From Candidatus Zhuqueibacterota bacterium (GTDB lineage: Bacteria > Zhuqueibacterota > QNDG01 > JABMRT01): a DNA stretch of 59,722 bases. Location: assembly GCA_013202295.1 (NCBI GenBank), contig JABMRT010000248.1, forward strand, positions 1 to 59,722, given 5' to 3'. Under the pieces are notes generated by a model. That model worked only from the letters and a program-made list of their open reading frames with translations. It searched no databases and was not told the origin of the DNA. The stretch's first letter is position 1. Each line of letters opens with the position of its first letter. Positions 18,030 through 26,301 of the stretch are shown one piece after another. The translations under genes and the position numbers were made by a program.

Positions 18030-18590
18030 TCAGGTTTTAGTCAGGATGTGTTCGATAACAATTTTAATTCCAATAGCAATTAACAAAAGGCCCCCGATGC
18101 GCTCTACTTTTCGGCCGAAAAAACAACCGAACCGTTCACCGAGAAGCACACCAGCCCACGACATGCCGAAGGTAACAACGCCGATGATAATAACAGGAGT
18201 GATGATGGATATGGCCAGCACGGCAAAGGTCAGACCCACGGCGAATGCGTCGATACTTGTCGCCAGAGACATCATGAACAGAATATGCCAATCCAGAAGG
18301 TTCGTGCGCTTCTGGCACGATTCGCGTGCCTCCCACAGCATCTTGCCACCGATAAAACCGAGAAGTGCCATCGCGATCCAGTGATCAAAACCGGCAATGA
18401 GATCACGAAAACTCGTACCCAACGCCCATCCGGCCACAGGCATCAATGCTTGAAACAGACCGAAAGCAAACGCAATTCTAAAAGCGTGTCGTTTCTTAAG
18501 TTTTTTAATAGAGAATCCGCAGGAAATCGAGACCGCGAACGCATCCATGGCCAAACCCACAGCAATCAATCCGATTGAAATAAAATCCAA
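18030..18590 (-). CDS. mntP: Manganese efflux pump MntP
   Basis: A 186-residue inner-membrane protein with six hydrophobic segments, matching MntP in length and in both signature repeats: GLAMDAFAVSISCGF in the first half and SLATSIDAFAVGLTF in the second, whose aspartates are needed for Mn(II) export. The start is a TTG at 18590 with AAAGGTGA six bases upstream; no ATG fits. I looked for a yybP-ykoY manganese riboswitch upstream and saw none. Confidence 0.93.
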   Translation of the reverse strand: MDFISIGLIAVGLAMDAFAVSISCGFSIKKLKKRHAFRIAFAFGLFQALMPVAGWALGTSFRDLIAGFDHWIAMALLGFIGGKMLWEARESCQKRTNLLDWHILFMMSLATSIDAFAVGLTFAVLAISIITPVIIIGVVTFGMSWAGVLLGERFGCFFGRKVERIGGLLLIAIGIKIVIEHILTKT

Positions 18591-18918
18591 AAGTCACCTT
18601 TTAAATTGAAGTCTGCAGAAAATACATCAGTGCGACTTATCCTGCCATCAGAAAATGAAATTCTGAAATCGCAAAAACAAAATAGTTTTCGTATAACCCA
18701 ATCGCAAGCAAAATATCAGTTCATCCTTGTATTGCCAAGAAGGAATGCATAATAAAAAGAATGGATGGATTTGTTGAAATTTATTGAAGCACTGCAAGCA
18801 GCGAAGGAGAAGCAACCTCTTTTATGAGGATGCTAATAGTAATTCGATTAATTTTTAAACGGCAAGGAAGCAACAATATATTCTCCCTTCCCTCTAACCG
18901 CTTACTCCTTACCTGTGA
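18591..18918. other. Non-coding gap, little structure
   Basis: A 328-base AT-rich gap between mntP and the end of the large sensor gene. Besides the mntP ribosome site, it contains a six-pair inverted repeat (18648-18653 with 18661-18666). I see no gene, riboswitch or convincing terminator here. Confidence 0.5.
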
Positions 18919-21900
18919 TTAATTATTTCTTTGCTGATGTACATTCAAAGACTGTGCAAGAACCGCGAGTTTCTCAATTCTTGTGCCAACCTCAAGTGTA
19001 TTGGCATTCACCTTTTCAACAGTTACACGATTTCTTTCACTTACGGATGCCACACTGTCAATAGCGACCTGTACTTCACCTGAAAATTTCTGCATTTCAT
19101 TCACACGGCTGGCGATCGACAGCAGACGTTTCTTCTCATCTTCAACTGAATTACATATCTGGTCAAGTACTTTGCGGCCCTTATCAGTAAGTTCCGCAGA
19201 CTTCCTGACATTCTCAAGGCCCTGCTTGGTGGTCTTCTCCATCTGCGATACATCGATCTGAATCCTTTGGATGAATTCCGTGATCTCGAAGGTGGATTCT
19301 GCCGTCCGCTTTGAAAGGTTTCGGATTTCCTGCGCAACCACCATAAAGCCCTTGCCGCTATCGCCGGCCTTGACTGCCTCAATGAGCGCGTTCATCGCCA
19401 GAATATTCACTCGGGATGCAATATCATCAATGAACCGGACAATCTGGTCAATATGTTCAGAATGCTCGATTAGACCCTTCATGATCTCCCAGGTCTCATT
19501 TACACTTTCTTCAATGATCCCGATATTATCAAGTGTATCCTGCATGGAGGCCGTACCCGCGATAACAGCTTCAGCGGTTATTTCTGCGGCCTTGGCACTG
19601 GTTTTGGTTTCACTGTTTGCTTTATAAATGGTTGCCAGCAAATTATCAATCGTTGCACGCGTACGCGCCACAAAATCACTTTGGGACCTGGCGCCATCTT
19701 TAACTTCATGCATGGCCTCATTGATCTGTTCCGTGGCCTGATTGACGAATCGTGAGCTGGATGCGAGCGCGGCACCGGTCTCAGATAATTTTTTATAGGA
19801 TGCTTCGATTTCATCTGATTTGGCTTTCAACTCAGCTGTGCGCTCAGAGATCTCTTTTTCCAGTTTTTGACGATGTGCTTCCAAAGAGCCCACGCGCCAT
19901 TTATAAGTCACATATGCGGCCGTTAAACCAACGAGGATAACAAATAGAATAAACCAGGCGCGTTGATAAAAAGGAGGAGGAATTGTAATCTTTAAGGATG
20001 CGCCCTCTTCGGTCCAGATCCCGTCATTGTTGGCCGCTTTCACGCGAAACACATATTTACCAGGATCAAGATTGGTATATGTAGCCTTATGCTCCGTGCC
20101 CACATAATGCCAATCGTCCTTCTCATCAAAATTCTCAAGGATGTAGGCGTATTGATTGTTCTCTTGCTGCGTGAAACTGATACCCACAAATCCAAATGTC
20201 AACATGGATTCTTTATGGCTGATCTTCATCTCTTCTGTGAGATAGATCGGTTTCTTCAAAGGAGAATCGGGATCAAGAAAGGATACCGGTTTCATTGAGA
20301 GTTGAAAATCATTAATCAAAACTTTCGGAGCAACTGGATTCTTTTGAATGGCATTGGGATCAAAGCGGTTGAATCCATTTAATCCACCGAAATACATCAT
20401 ACCGTCTCTGGTTTTAAAATAGGACCACTGTCCGTACTGTTCACCCTGAAGTCCATCCTGCGAGGAATAATTGGTACACTGAATGTTCGTTTTCCCATCC
20501 ACTTCGGTTGCTACGACCTTGCTCAATCCCTGAATGGAGCTCACCCAGAGATTGCCCTGTTCATCTTCAAGAATGCCATAGAGTGTTTGCGCGGGGAGAC
20601 CATCTTCTTTATGGAAAGAAGTAAACTCTTCTGTTTCAGGGTTGAATAGATTCAATCCATTGGTTGTGGTTAACCAAAACCGGCCCTGACTGTCTTCAAG
20701 TACACAAACTACATAATCACCACTGATGGTCGTGGAGTCATCCGGATTGTTCTGATAATAAATAAAACGATTCTCTTCTCTGTTAAAATAATTCAGACCC
20801 TGACCTTCTTGTGCGAGCCATAACCTTTTCTGATGATCTTCATACATTGAGATAATTGACTCACCACTTGTGCCCGTCCCGTCGGTCTGATTGAACGTGT
20901 ATCGGGTAAAGGAGTCTGCTGAGCGATTATACTTGTTTAAACCTGAGCTCCATGTGCCCACCCAGAGATCTTTGTTATGATCCAGGAAAAGAGAAAAAAC
21001 ATTATCATTGGATATACTGGATGGATCATCCGGATCATACCAGTAGCGGGTGATAATACCTGTCTGGATATCATAGCGGTTCAGGCCACCGCCCCACATG
21101 CCGATCCAGAGGGTATTGGGTGCTTCAAACAACAAAGAGAGCACCTTGTCACTTGAGATGCTGTTGGGATCATTGAGACGATGTTTTAAGTATCGGAACT
21201 TTCCAGTGGCCGGATTAAAAATATTAACTCCACCCCCATCTGTACCCACATAAATGCGCCCCGAATTGTCTTCTGTGAAATTTGTGACATTGAGATGGCT
21301 CAGTCCAGAGCCATCCGTGGATATACTTGAATTCTTCAGGAATTTGCTGCCATACTGATCATAATAATTCACACCACCGAAACGGGTTGCAAACCATATC
21401 CCGCTCTCTTCTACAAGTACCCTCTGTATATGCGTGGCGGAAATTGAATTGGGATTGTTGGGATCTTCAAGATATTGATGAATTCTTGAATTTTGTGGAC
21501 GATTTTCATTGATCTCAATAAAGTTGAGTCCTTCGGTGGTGGCAACCCAGAGATTTCCATCCCAATGAAACGCCATGCCATTCACCTGATAATGGGACAA
21601 TGCATTGCGACGTCCGGCCTCATAGGGAAGCTGATAGAATCGATTCTTCTGAACATCATAGTATTGCAGACCAACTTCATAGGTGCCGATCCAGAGATTA
21701 TCTTTTTCATCCATCAGAATGGTTCGAATATAGCTGGAACCAAGACCATATGGATTACCGGGATCAGCGAAAATTTGTTTAAACTGCTCTGTGGTCGGAT
21801 CAAACATATTCAGTCCATTTTCAGTTGCAATCCAGAGCCGCCCTTTACTGTCCTCCGTCATATCATAGGCAGTGTTTGAACTAAAACTGGTCGGATCTTC

Positions 21901-22446
21901 AGGATCATTTTGATAGTGGATTATCGTGTCTTGATCAACCAGCATGCATTCCAGACCCGCTTCACCCACGATCCATAAATTTCCTATGGAATCTTCAAAT
22001 AGTTTTTTAATATCCGGACTAGCTATATGATAGGGTTTTTCAAGAGTGGAAGCATATCGAATGAAATAATCCTTTTCAGGTATATACAGATTCATCCCGT
22101 CACGGGTACCCACCCACAATCGGTTCTGACTGTCAATAAGGAGTGTCTCTATATAGCTGTTCGTCAGACTATGATCATCCTCAGCATCATGATAATATAC
22201 TGTGAATTGATAGCCGTCATAGCGGTTCAATCCATCTTCGGTGCCAATCCATATAAAGCCATGTTGATCGCGTACAATATCAATCACATTGGCCATAGAG
22301 AGGCCTTCATCCGTACCCAGATGTTCGAAATAATATTCCTGCTTCTGAGCTGATAGCGGCATGAAAATGAGGATGATTCCAAGCAATACGACAGTTTTGT
22401 ATAATTGTCTCAAGGCTAGGCTGTGTAAATGATTGATGTAATTCAT
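18919..22446 (-). CDS. Two-component-type propeller sensor fused to an MCP-like signalling domain
   Basis: A sensor of about 1175 residues. I place the start at ATG 22446 (GGGAG upstream), which begins a signal peptide ending MPLSAQ; the frame is open to 22575 but that adds a non-signal stretch. About fourteen Reg_prop blades follow (GFIWIGTEDGLNRYDGYQF and relatives), making two seven-bladed propellers, then a Y_Y_Y domain, a transmembrane segment (WFILFVILVGLTAAYVTY) and a coiled coil. The C-terminal 270 residues are not a kinase. They are a methyl-accepting-chemotaxis-like helical hairpin: IDDIASRVNILAMNALIEA and GKGFMVVAQEIRNLSKRTAE match the MCP tip. No che gene is nearby. Family precedent suggests a sugar or polysaccharide signal. 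Confidence 0.85.
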   Translation of the reverse strand: MNYINHLHSLALRQLYKTVVLLGIILIFMPLSAQKQEYYFEHLGTDEGLSMANVIDIVRDQHGFIWIGTEDGLNRYDGYQFTVYYHDAEDDHSLTNSYIETLLIDSQNRLWVGTRDGMNLYIPEKDYFIRYASTLEKPYHIASPDIKKLFEDSIGNLWIVGEAGLECMLVDQDTIIHYQNDPEDPTSFSSNTAYDMTEDSKGRLWIATENGLNMFDPTTEQFKQIFADPGNPYGLGSSYIRTILMDEKDNLWIGTYEVGLQYYDVQKNRFYQLPYEAGRRNALSHYQVNGMAFHWDGNLWVATTEGLNFIEINENRPQNSRIHQYLEDPNNPNSISATHIQRVLVEESGIWFATRFGGVNYYDQYGSKFLKNSSISTDGSGLSHLNVTNFTEDNSGRIYVGTDGGGVNIFNPATGKFRYLKHRLNDPNSISSDKVLSLLFEAPNTLWIGMWGGGLNRYDIQTGIITRYWYDPDDPSSISNDNVFSLFLDHNKDLWVGTWSSGLNKYNRSADSFTRYTFNQTDGTGTSGESIISMYEDHQKRLWLAQEGQGLNYFNREENRFIYYQNNPDDSTTISGDYVVCVLEDSQGRFWLTTTNGLNLFNPETEEFTSFHKEDGLPAQTLYGILEDEQGNLWVSSIQGLSKVVATEVDGKTNIQCTNYSSQDGLQGEQYGQWSYFKTRDGMMYFGGLNGFNRFDPNAIQKNPVAPKVLINDFQLSMKPVSFLDPDSPLKKPIYLTEEMKISHKESMLTFGFVGISFTQQENNQYAYILENFDEKDDWHYVGTEHKATYTNLDPGKYVFRVKAANNDGIWTEEGASLKITIPPPFYQRAWFILFVILVGLTAAYVTYKWRVGSLEAHRQKLEKEISERTAELKAKSDEIEASYKKLSETGAALASSSRFVNQATEQINEAMHEVKDGARSQSDFVARTRATIDNLLATIYKANSETKTSAKAAEITAEAVIAGTASMQDTLDNIGIIEESVNETWEIMKGLIEHSEHIDQIVRFIDDIASRVNILAMNALIEAVKAGDSGKGFMVVAQEIRNLSKRTAESTFEITEFIQRIQIDVSQMEKTTKQGLENVRKSAELTDKGRKVLDQICNSVEDEKKRLLSIASRVNEMQKFSGEVQVAIDSVASVSERNRVTVEKVNANTLEVGTRIEKLAVLAQSLNVHQQRNN

Positions 22447-22511
22447 TGGTGAACACACTCCCTTGGTTATAGCCCGACAAACAAACCATTTCAAACTAAA
22501 ATACATGAATT

Positions 22512-22533
22512 CCATTTTAGAATAATAAAATGG
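22512..22533 (-). promoter_or_regulatory. Inverted repeat upstream of the propeller sensor
   Basis: CCATTTTA (22512-22519) and TAAAATGG (22526-22533) form a perfect eight-pair inverted repeat with a six-base centre, 66 bases upstream of the sensor's start codon. It could be an operator; no T tract suits a terminator. Confidence 0.3.
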
Positions 22534-22722
22534 CCCATTCAAACCATGATTAAAATCCAGCCTCAAAAAATGCAACTCTCAGAGACAATAAATTGTTCTG
22601 TGCTGCATCAACAGATTATGCAAAACAAATGCCATGGATCATCAATTCAGCCATTTCAATCGTATTGGGAACTTTTTACTTGCCATTGAGTAAGAGATTG
22701 ACTAATACAATAGGAGGAACAA

Positions 22723-23058
22723 ATGAGAACCAAACTTTTTTCAGCCCTGTCGATTGCACTGCTTATAGTTGCTGTTGCAGGAAATTCGTTTGCAGATGAC
22801 GGTAAAGGTTGTAGTGGTTGTTCTAAAAAGGCAGAAGCCAAAACCGAACAGAAAGCAGAGTTGAAATCCCAGACCATTTGTCCCGTGATGGGCGGACCCG
22901 TGAATAAAGAAACCTTCGCGGATCACAATGGCAAACGGATCTATTTCTGCTGTAATCCATGTGTAGAAAAGTTCAAGGAAAACCCTGAAAAGTTTCTGGA
23001 AAAGCTCGAAAAAGAGGGCGTAAAACTTGAGGATGCTCCTAAAACCTCTGATGCCTAA
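22723..23058 (+). CDS. Exported YHS-domain protein
   Basis: A 111-residue exported protein with AGGAGG before the ATG and a signal peptide ending NSFADDG. A short Cys-rich stretch CSGCSKK and a charged linker precede a YHS-like domain: CPVMGGPVNKETFADHNGKRIYFCC, then NPCVEKF and a helical tail. YHS domains bind metals, probably copper or other soft metals, through the cysteines. A terminator hairpin follows directly, so it is probably a single-gene unit, with a RseC-like protein downstream. Confidence 0.8.
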   Translation: MRTKLFSALSIALLIVAVAGNSFADDGKGCSGCSKKAEAKTEQKAELKSQTICPVMGGPVNKETFADHNGKRIYFCCNPCVEKFKENPEKFLEKLEKEGVKLEDAPKTSDA

Positions 23059-23072
23059 AATTGGATAAACTG

Positions 23073-23112
23073 TTTCCGGGAAGGCAGTGAGTCTTCCCGG
23101 AAATATATTTTA
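23073..23112 (+). terminator. Intrinsic terminator after the YHS gene
   Basis: An eleven-pair perfect stem (23073-23083 with 23093-23103), nine-base loop, followed by TATATTTT. It covers the in-frame GTG at 23087, which supports ATG 23120 as the true start of the next gene. Confidence 0.8.
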
Positions 23113-23119
23113 CGGATGG

Positions 23120-23554
23120 ATGATGCGTGAACCCGGTGAAATTATTCGAGTGGAGCAGGATAAAGGTGTCGTGCGTCTGAATCCTCATGGCGGATGCGAT
23201 AAGTGCGGATTGAATGGTGTCTGCCATACCACTGGATCAAGTAAACGCGAATTGCAATTGTCCGTTGGGCAAGAGAATTTCACACCAGGTGAGCTGGTTG
23301 AAATTGAAACCGCGCCGGGCGGCGTGATCACAGCCGCTTTTCTTGTCTTTATTCTGCCCCTCATACTCTCGATCACGGCATACATGCTTGTTTCTGGAAG
23401 ATCTGACAGTGAAGGGTACGCGATACTCGCTTTTCTTGTCACCTTCGCTTTATCGGAACTGTTGATCATGGGCATTGATCGTGTTATCGGGAGTAAACAA
23501 TTTTTCCAACCACGAATTGTCAAACGTTTATCACCTGACTCGGAATTTAAATAA
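23120..23554 (+). CDS. RseC/MucC-like membrane protein
   Basis: A 144-residue inner-membrane protein of the RseC (SoxR-reducing system) family. The N-terminal cytoplasmic part has the four-cysteine pattern GGCDKCGLNGVCH, expected to hold an Fe-S cluster, and two transmembrane helices follow (AAFLVFILPLILSITAYMLV and YAILAFLVTFALSELLIM). RseC proteins usually accompany Rnf complexes or anti-sigma-E systems; neither is in the window. ATG 23120 (or 23123) is chosen because the earlier GTG lies inside the upstream terminator. Confidence 0.8.
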   Translation: MMREPGEIIRVEQDKGVVRLNPHGGCDKCGLNGVCHTTGSSKRELQLSVGQENFTPGELVEIETAPGGVITAAFLVFILPLILSITAYMLVSGRSDSEGYAILAFLVTFALSELLIMGIDRVIGSKQFFQPRIVKRLSPDSEFK

Positions 23555-23650
23555 CCATTTCAAAGTCAAATATAAACAAGCACATTTGAACTGCCCATGG
23601 CCGCTCTGTATTGTGGCTCAATCGTTTTAAATAAAGGAGAACCTAAATCC

Positions 23651-23806
23651 ATGTGGTCAATATTTGGAAATCGAGGCGGAAATATAGAGTCCATCACTCC
23701 AGAAGAAGTCAAAGAAAAGCTGGACATTAAGGCACCCATTCATCTCATCGATGTGCGAACCGAAGCGGAGTTCCACGGACCGGAAGGCTCAACAATATGC
23801 GCCTAA
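23651..23806 (+). pseudogene. Truncated rhodanese-domain protein
   Basis: GGAGA lies upstream of ATG 23651. The encoded protein begins MWSIFGNRGGNIESITPEE and reads VHLIDVRTEAEF-like (PIHLIDVRTEAEFHGPEG), the first half of a single-domain rhodanese. The family then continues with HIPGA and the catalytic cysteine loop; here the frame enters foreign sequence after GPEG near 23787 and stops at 23804. The active-site half is gone, so the gene is a remnant cut by the IS256-family fragment next to it. Confidence 0.8.
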
Positions 23807-24148
23807 AGTATCGATGAGAAAGCAAATTACTCAAAGCATGCGGAGCATATTCAACAGCCCGGACCGAGAGACAGCACTGGCAATGGCTCAAAAAGCAGGG
23901 GATGTATTCAAGGATGAAGCGCCTGATTTTGTCCGATGGCTTGAGGAGAACATCAAGGAAGGTTTGACCGTATTCAGCTTACCAAGGCAGTATTGGATAA
24001 AAATCAGAACAGTGAATCCCTTGGAACCTGTGAACATAGCGATTCGCAGACGAACCAGATTGTTAATATATTCCCTAATCAGGAATCCTGTTTAAGATTG
24101 ATCACAGCTGTATTACAAGAAAATTCAATTGAAAATTATAGAAAACAG
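23787..24148 (+). mobile_element. IS256/Mutator-family transposase 3' remnant, frameshifted
   Basis: From 23787 a second frame reads AQQYAPKVSMRKQI, SIFNSPDRETALAMAQKAG, WLEENIKEGLTVFSLP and RTVNPLEPVNIAIRRRTR, closely matching the C-terminal third of IS256-family transposases. Around 24058 the match moves to the next frame and continues IVNIFPNQESCLRLITAVLQE. The N-terminal two thirds with the first catalytic aspartates are missing. The fragment abuts the rhodanese stub on the left and the end of the mannoside locus on the right, so it marks a past rearrangement point. Confidence 0.85.
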
Positions 24149-24160
24149 AGAAAAAACAAA

Positions 24161-25270
24161 TTATTTTTCCAGGCATATACTCATCTTTGTTTCTGCATTA
24201 AAGAAGTGCCCTTTTTTTATATTAAAAAAAAGATTAATATCTTCACCTGGTTTAATCTGACATTGTACATCCAATCGGGCAACAGCAGAATGTTTTCCAA
24301 CAGATGAATAGAGAATCACCTCATTACCCATTGGCTCAACAACTTCTACATTAACATTGACACTAATCAAAAATTCATTATCAGACTTATCACCCGACTG
24401 GTGGATATCCTCGGGACGTATTCCAAATATTATTTCCTTATTAACATAACTCTCAATATTTTTTTCAAACCGGGACGGTACCTTCAATTTAAATTGCCCC
24501 TCATCAAACCACAATCCGCTCTCTTTAACTATTTTCCCATTAAAAATATTCATAGGAGGGCTGCCGATAAATCCCGCTACAAACTGGTTTTCAGGTTTAT
24601 TGTAAAGAGTCATCGGTACATCAATCTGCTGTGTACATCCATCTTTCAAAACTACAATCCGGTCTCCCATGGTCATGGCTTCCACCTGATCATGGGTGAC
24701 ATAGATCATGGTTGCCTGTAATTTCTGATGGAGTTTTGAGATCTCTTTTCGCATCTGAACACGCAGTTTTGCATCTAGATTAGAGAGCGGTTCATCAAAT
24801 AAAAACACCTTGGGCTTGCGCACTATGGCCCTCCCCACGGCAACTCTCTGACGCTGTCCTCCGGAAAGTTGCTTTGGCTTTCGTTCCAAAAGATCAGTGA
24901 TGCCCAGAATATCTGCTGCATCCCTGACACGATCCTGGATCTCATTTTTGGCAATCTTTCTTAACTTTAATCCAAATGCCATATTATCAAATACGGTCAT
25001 ATGGGGATAAAGCGCATAATTCTGAAAAACCATGGCAATATCACGGTCTTTGGCCTGGATTGAATTGACAAGGCGGTCATCGATAAAGATCTCGCCTTCA
25101 GTAATATCCTCCAGACCTGCTATCATTCGCAGAATCGTTGATTTGCCGCATCCGGACGGGCCGACCAGTACTACGAACTCCCTGTCTCGCACCTCCAGGT
25201 TGACCCTGTTTACTGCAATGACATTCTTTCCGTAAATTTTAGTGACATCTTTTAAAACGACATGTGCCAT
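24161..25270 (-). CDS. Sugar ABC transporter ATPase (MalK/UgpC/MsmK type)
   Basis: A 369-residue ATPase that powers the sugar importer encoded upstream. Walker A GPSGCGKST, Q-loop VFQNYALYPHM, signature LSGGQRQRVAVGRAI, Walker B VFLFDEPLSNLDAKLR and switch histidine VTHDQVEAMTMGDR are all present. The C-terminal 130 residues form the TOBE/OB regulatory domain typical of MalK-like ATPases (GIRPEDI). AAGGGAAGG precedes the ATG. It is the last gene of the mannoside operon, 36 bases after the GH130 gene. Confidence 0.93.
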   Translation of the reverse strand: MAHVVLKDVTKIYGKNVIAVNRVNLEVRDREFVVLVGPSGCGKSTILRMIAGLEDITEGEIFIDDRLVNSIQAKDRDIAMVFQNYALYPHMTVFDNMAFGLKLRKIAKNEIQDRVRDAADILGITDLLERKPKQLSGGQRQRVAVGRAIVRKPKVFLFDEPLSNLDAKLRVQMRKEISKLHQKLQATMIYVTHDQVEAMTMGDRIVVLKDGCTQQIDVPMTLYNKPENQFVAGFIGSPPMNIFNGKIVKESGLWFDEGQFKLKVPSRFEKNIESYVNKEIIFGIRPEDIHQSGDKSDNEFLISVNVNVEVVEPMGNEVILYSSVGKHSAVARLDVQCQIKPGEDINLFFNIKKGHFFNAETKMSICLEK

Positions 25271-25306
25271 TGCATCCTTCCCTTATAATTAGAATTTGCA
25301 AACAAC

Positions 25307-26284
25307 TTAGATACGGCAATCGGGTGAGTTCATCAGGTAATCGATCACATCCGTCATGTTTGCCGTAGCCAGAGCCACAAACGAATCGGCTGCGCCGTAA
25401 TAGATGCGCAGTTCATCCGATCTCTTATCCCAGATCACACCGCTGGGAAATATAACATACCCGACATCGCCATGGGTCTCATAGATCTCGCGGGGCCCGA
25501 ATACCCAGTTTCTTCCACGCCGTATAACCTTGGTCGGATCGTCTATATCCAGCATGCACAATCCGACACGATAGAGGCTTCCGGCACAGGTATTCCGAAC
25601 GCCGTGGTAGATAAGCAGCCAACCTTCAGGCGTTTCAATAGGCTGGGGGCCAAGACCGATTTTTCCGGCATCCCACCAACCGCCCTTTCGGGCTTTCAAA
25701 ACTATAGAATGTTCGCCCCAGTATTTCAGATCAGGCGAAAATGAGATCCATATATTGGCGTTGGCGGATGGATCGACAGGCATAGGACGGTGAATCAGAG
25801 CCCACTTGCCATTAATCTTTTTGGGAAAGAGAGAGGAGTCCTTGTCATTCGGGGGCATGACCACGCCTTTCCGCTCGAAGGTCTTGAAATCTTTCGTCAA
25901 TGCCATGGCCACTATTGGGCCTCCCTTGGAGTAAGCCGTATACAAAACCGCATAGGTATTTAGCTCTTCAAGCTTTACGATGCGAGGATCTTCAATGCCC
26001 CAGATCTCCTCGGGATAGTTTTCAGGATCGGGCAGCAGCGTGGGTTCCGGATTGATTCTCCAATTGGTCTTTCCATCCTTGCTGCGGGACACGGTGAAAT
26101 GGGAGAAACCGTCCATACCCTCCACTCGGTTCAGCAGAAGAGTCTCCCCTTCAAATTCAATGGCTGCCGGGTTGAAAACGGCATTAGCCGTATAGGGCCA
26201 CTCTGCGGGTGAATGAATTGGATTCTTATCATATCGTTTAATCAACACATCATGTTTTTGAATCAAATCTGCAATTTTCATCAT
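25307..26284 (-). CDS. GH130 beta-mannoside phosphorylase
   Basis: A 325-residue cytoplasmic enzyme of glycoside hydrolase family 130, five-bladed propellers that phosphorolyse beta-1,4- or beta-1,2-mannosides to mannose-1-phosphate. Family marks are PIHSPAEWPYTANAVFNPAA near the N-terminus, EEIWGIEDPRI with the catalytic aspartate, DSSLFPKKINGKWALIHRP (phosphate site) and GWLLIYHGV. There is no signal peptide. AGGAGG lies upstream. Between a beta-mannosidase gene and an ABC ATPase gene, its likely substrate is an imported beta-1,4-mannooligosaccharide or Man-GlcNAc; the exact linkage cannot be read from sequence. Confidence 0.88.
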   Translation of the reverse strand: MMKIADLIQKHDVLIKRYDKNPIHSPAEWPYTANAVFNPAAIEFEGETLLLNRVEGMDGFSHFTVSRSKDGKTNWRINPEPTLLPDPENYPEEIWGIEDPRIVKLEELNTYAVLYTAYSKGGPIVAMALTKDFKTFERKGVVMPPNDKDSSLFPKKINGKWALIHRPMPVDPSANANIWISFSPDLKYWGEHSIVLKARKGGWWDAGKIGLGPQPIETPEGWLLIYHGVRNTCAGSLYRVGLCMLDIDDPTKVIRRGRNWVFGPREIYETHGDVGYVIFPSGVIWDKRSDELRIYYGAADSFVALATANMTDVIDYLMNSPDCRI

Positions 26285-26301
26285 TATAAAACCTCCTGAT
26301 A

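Noticed and set aside
18591-18760. yybP-ykoY manganese riboswitch upstream of mntP
   Set aside because: None of the conserved core segments were recognisable.
23087-23119. GTG start for the RseC-like gene
   Set aside because: It lies inside the terminator hairpin of the YHS gene; ATG 23120 is a better start.
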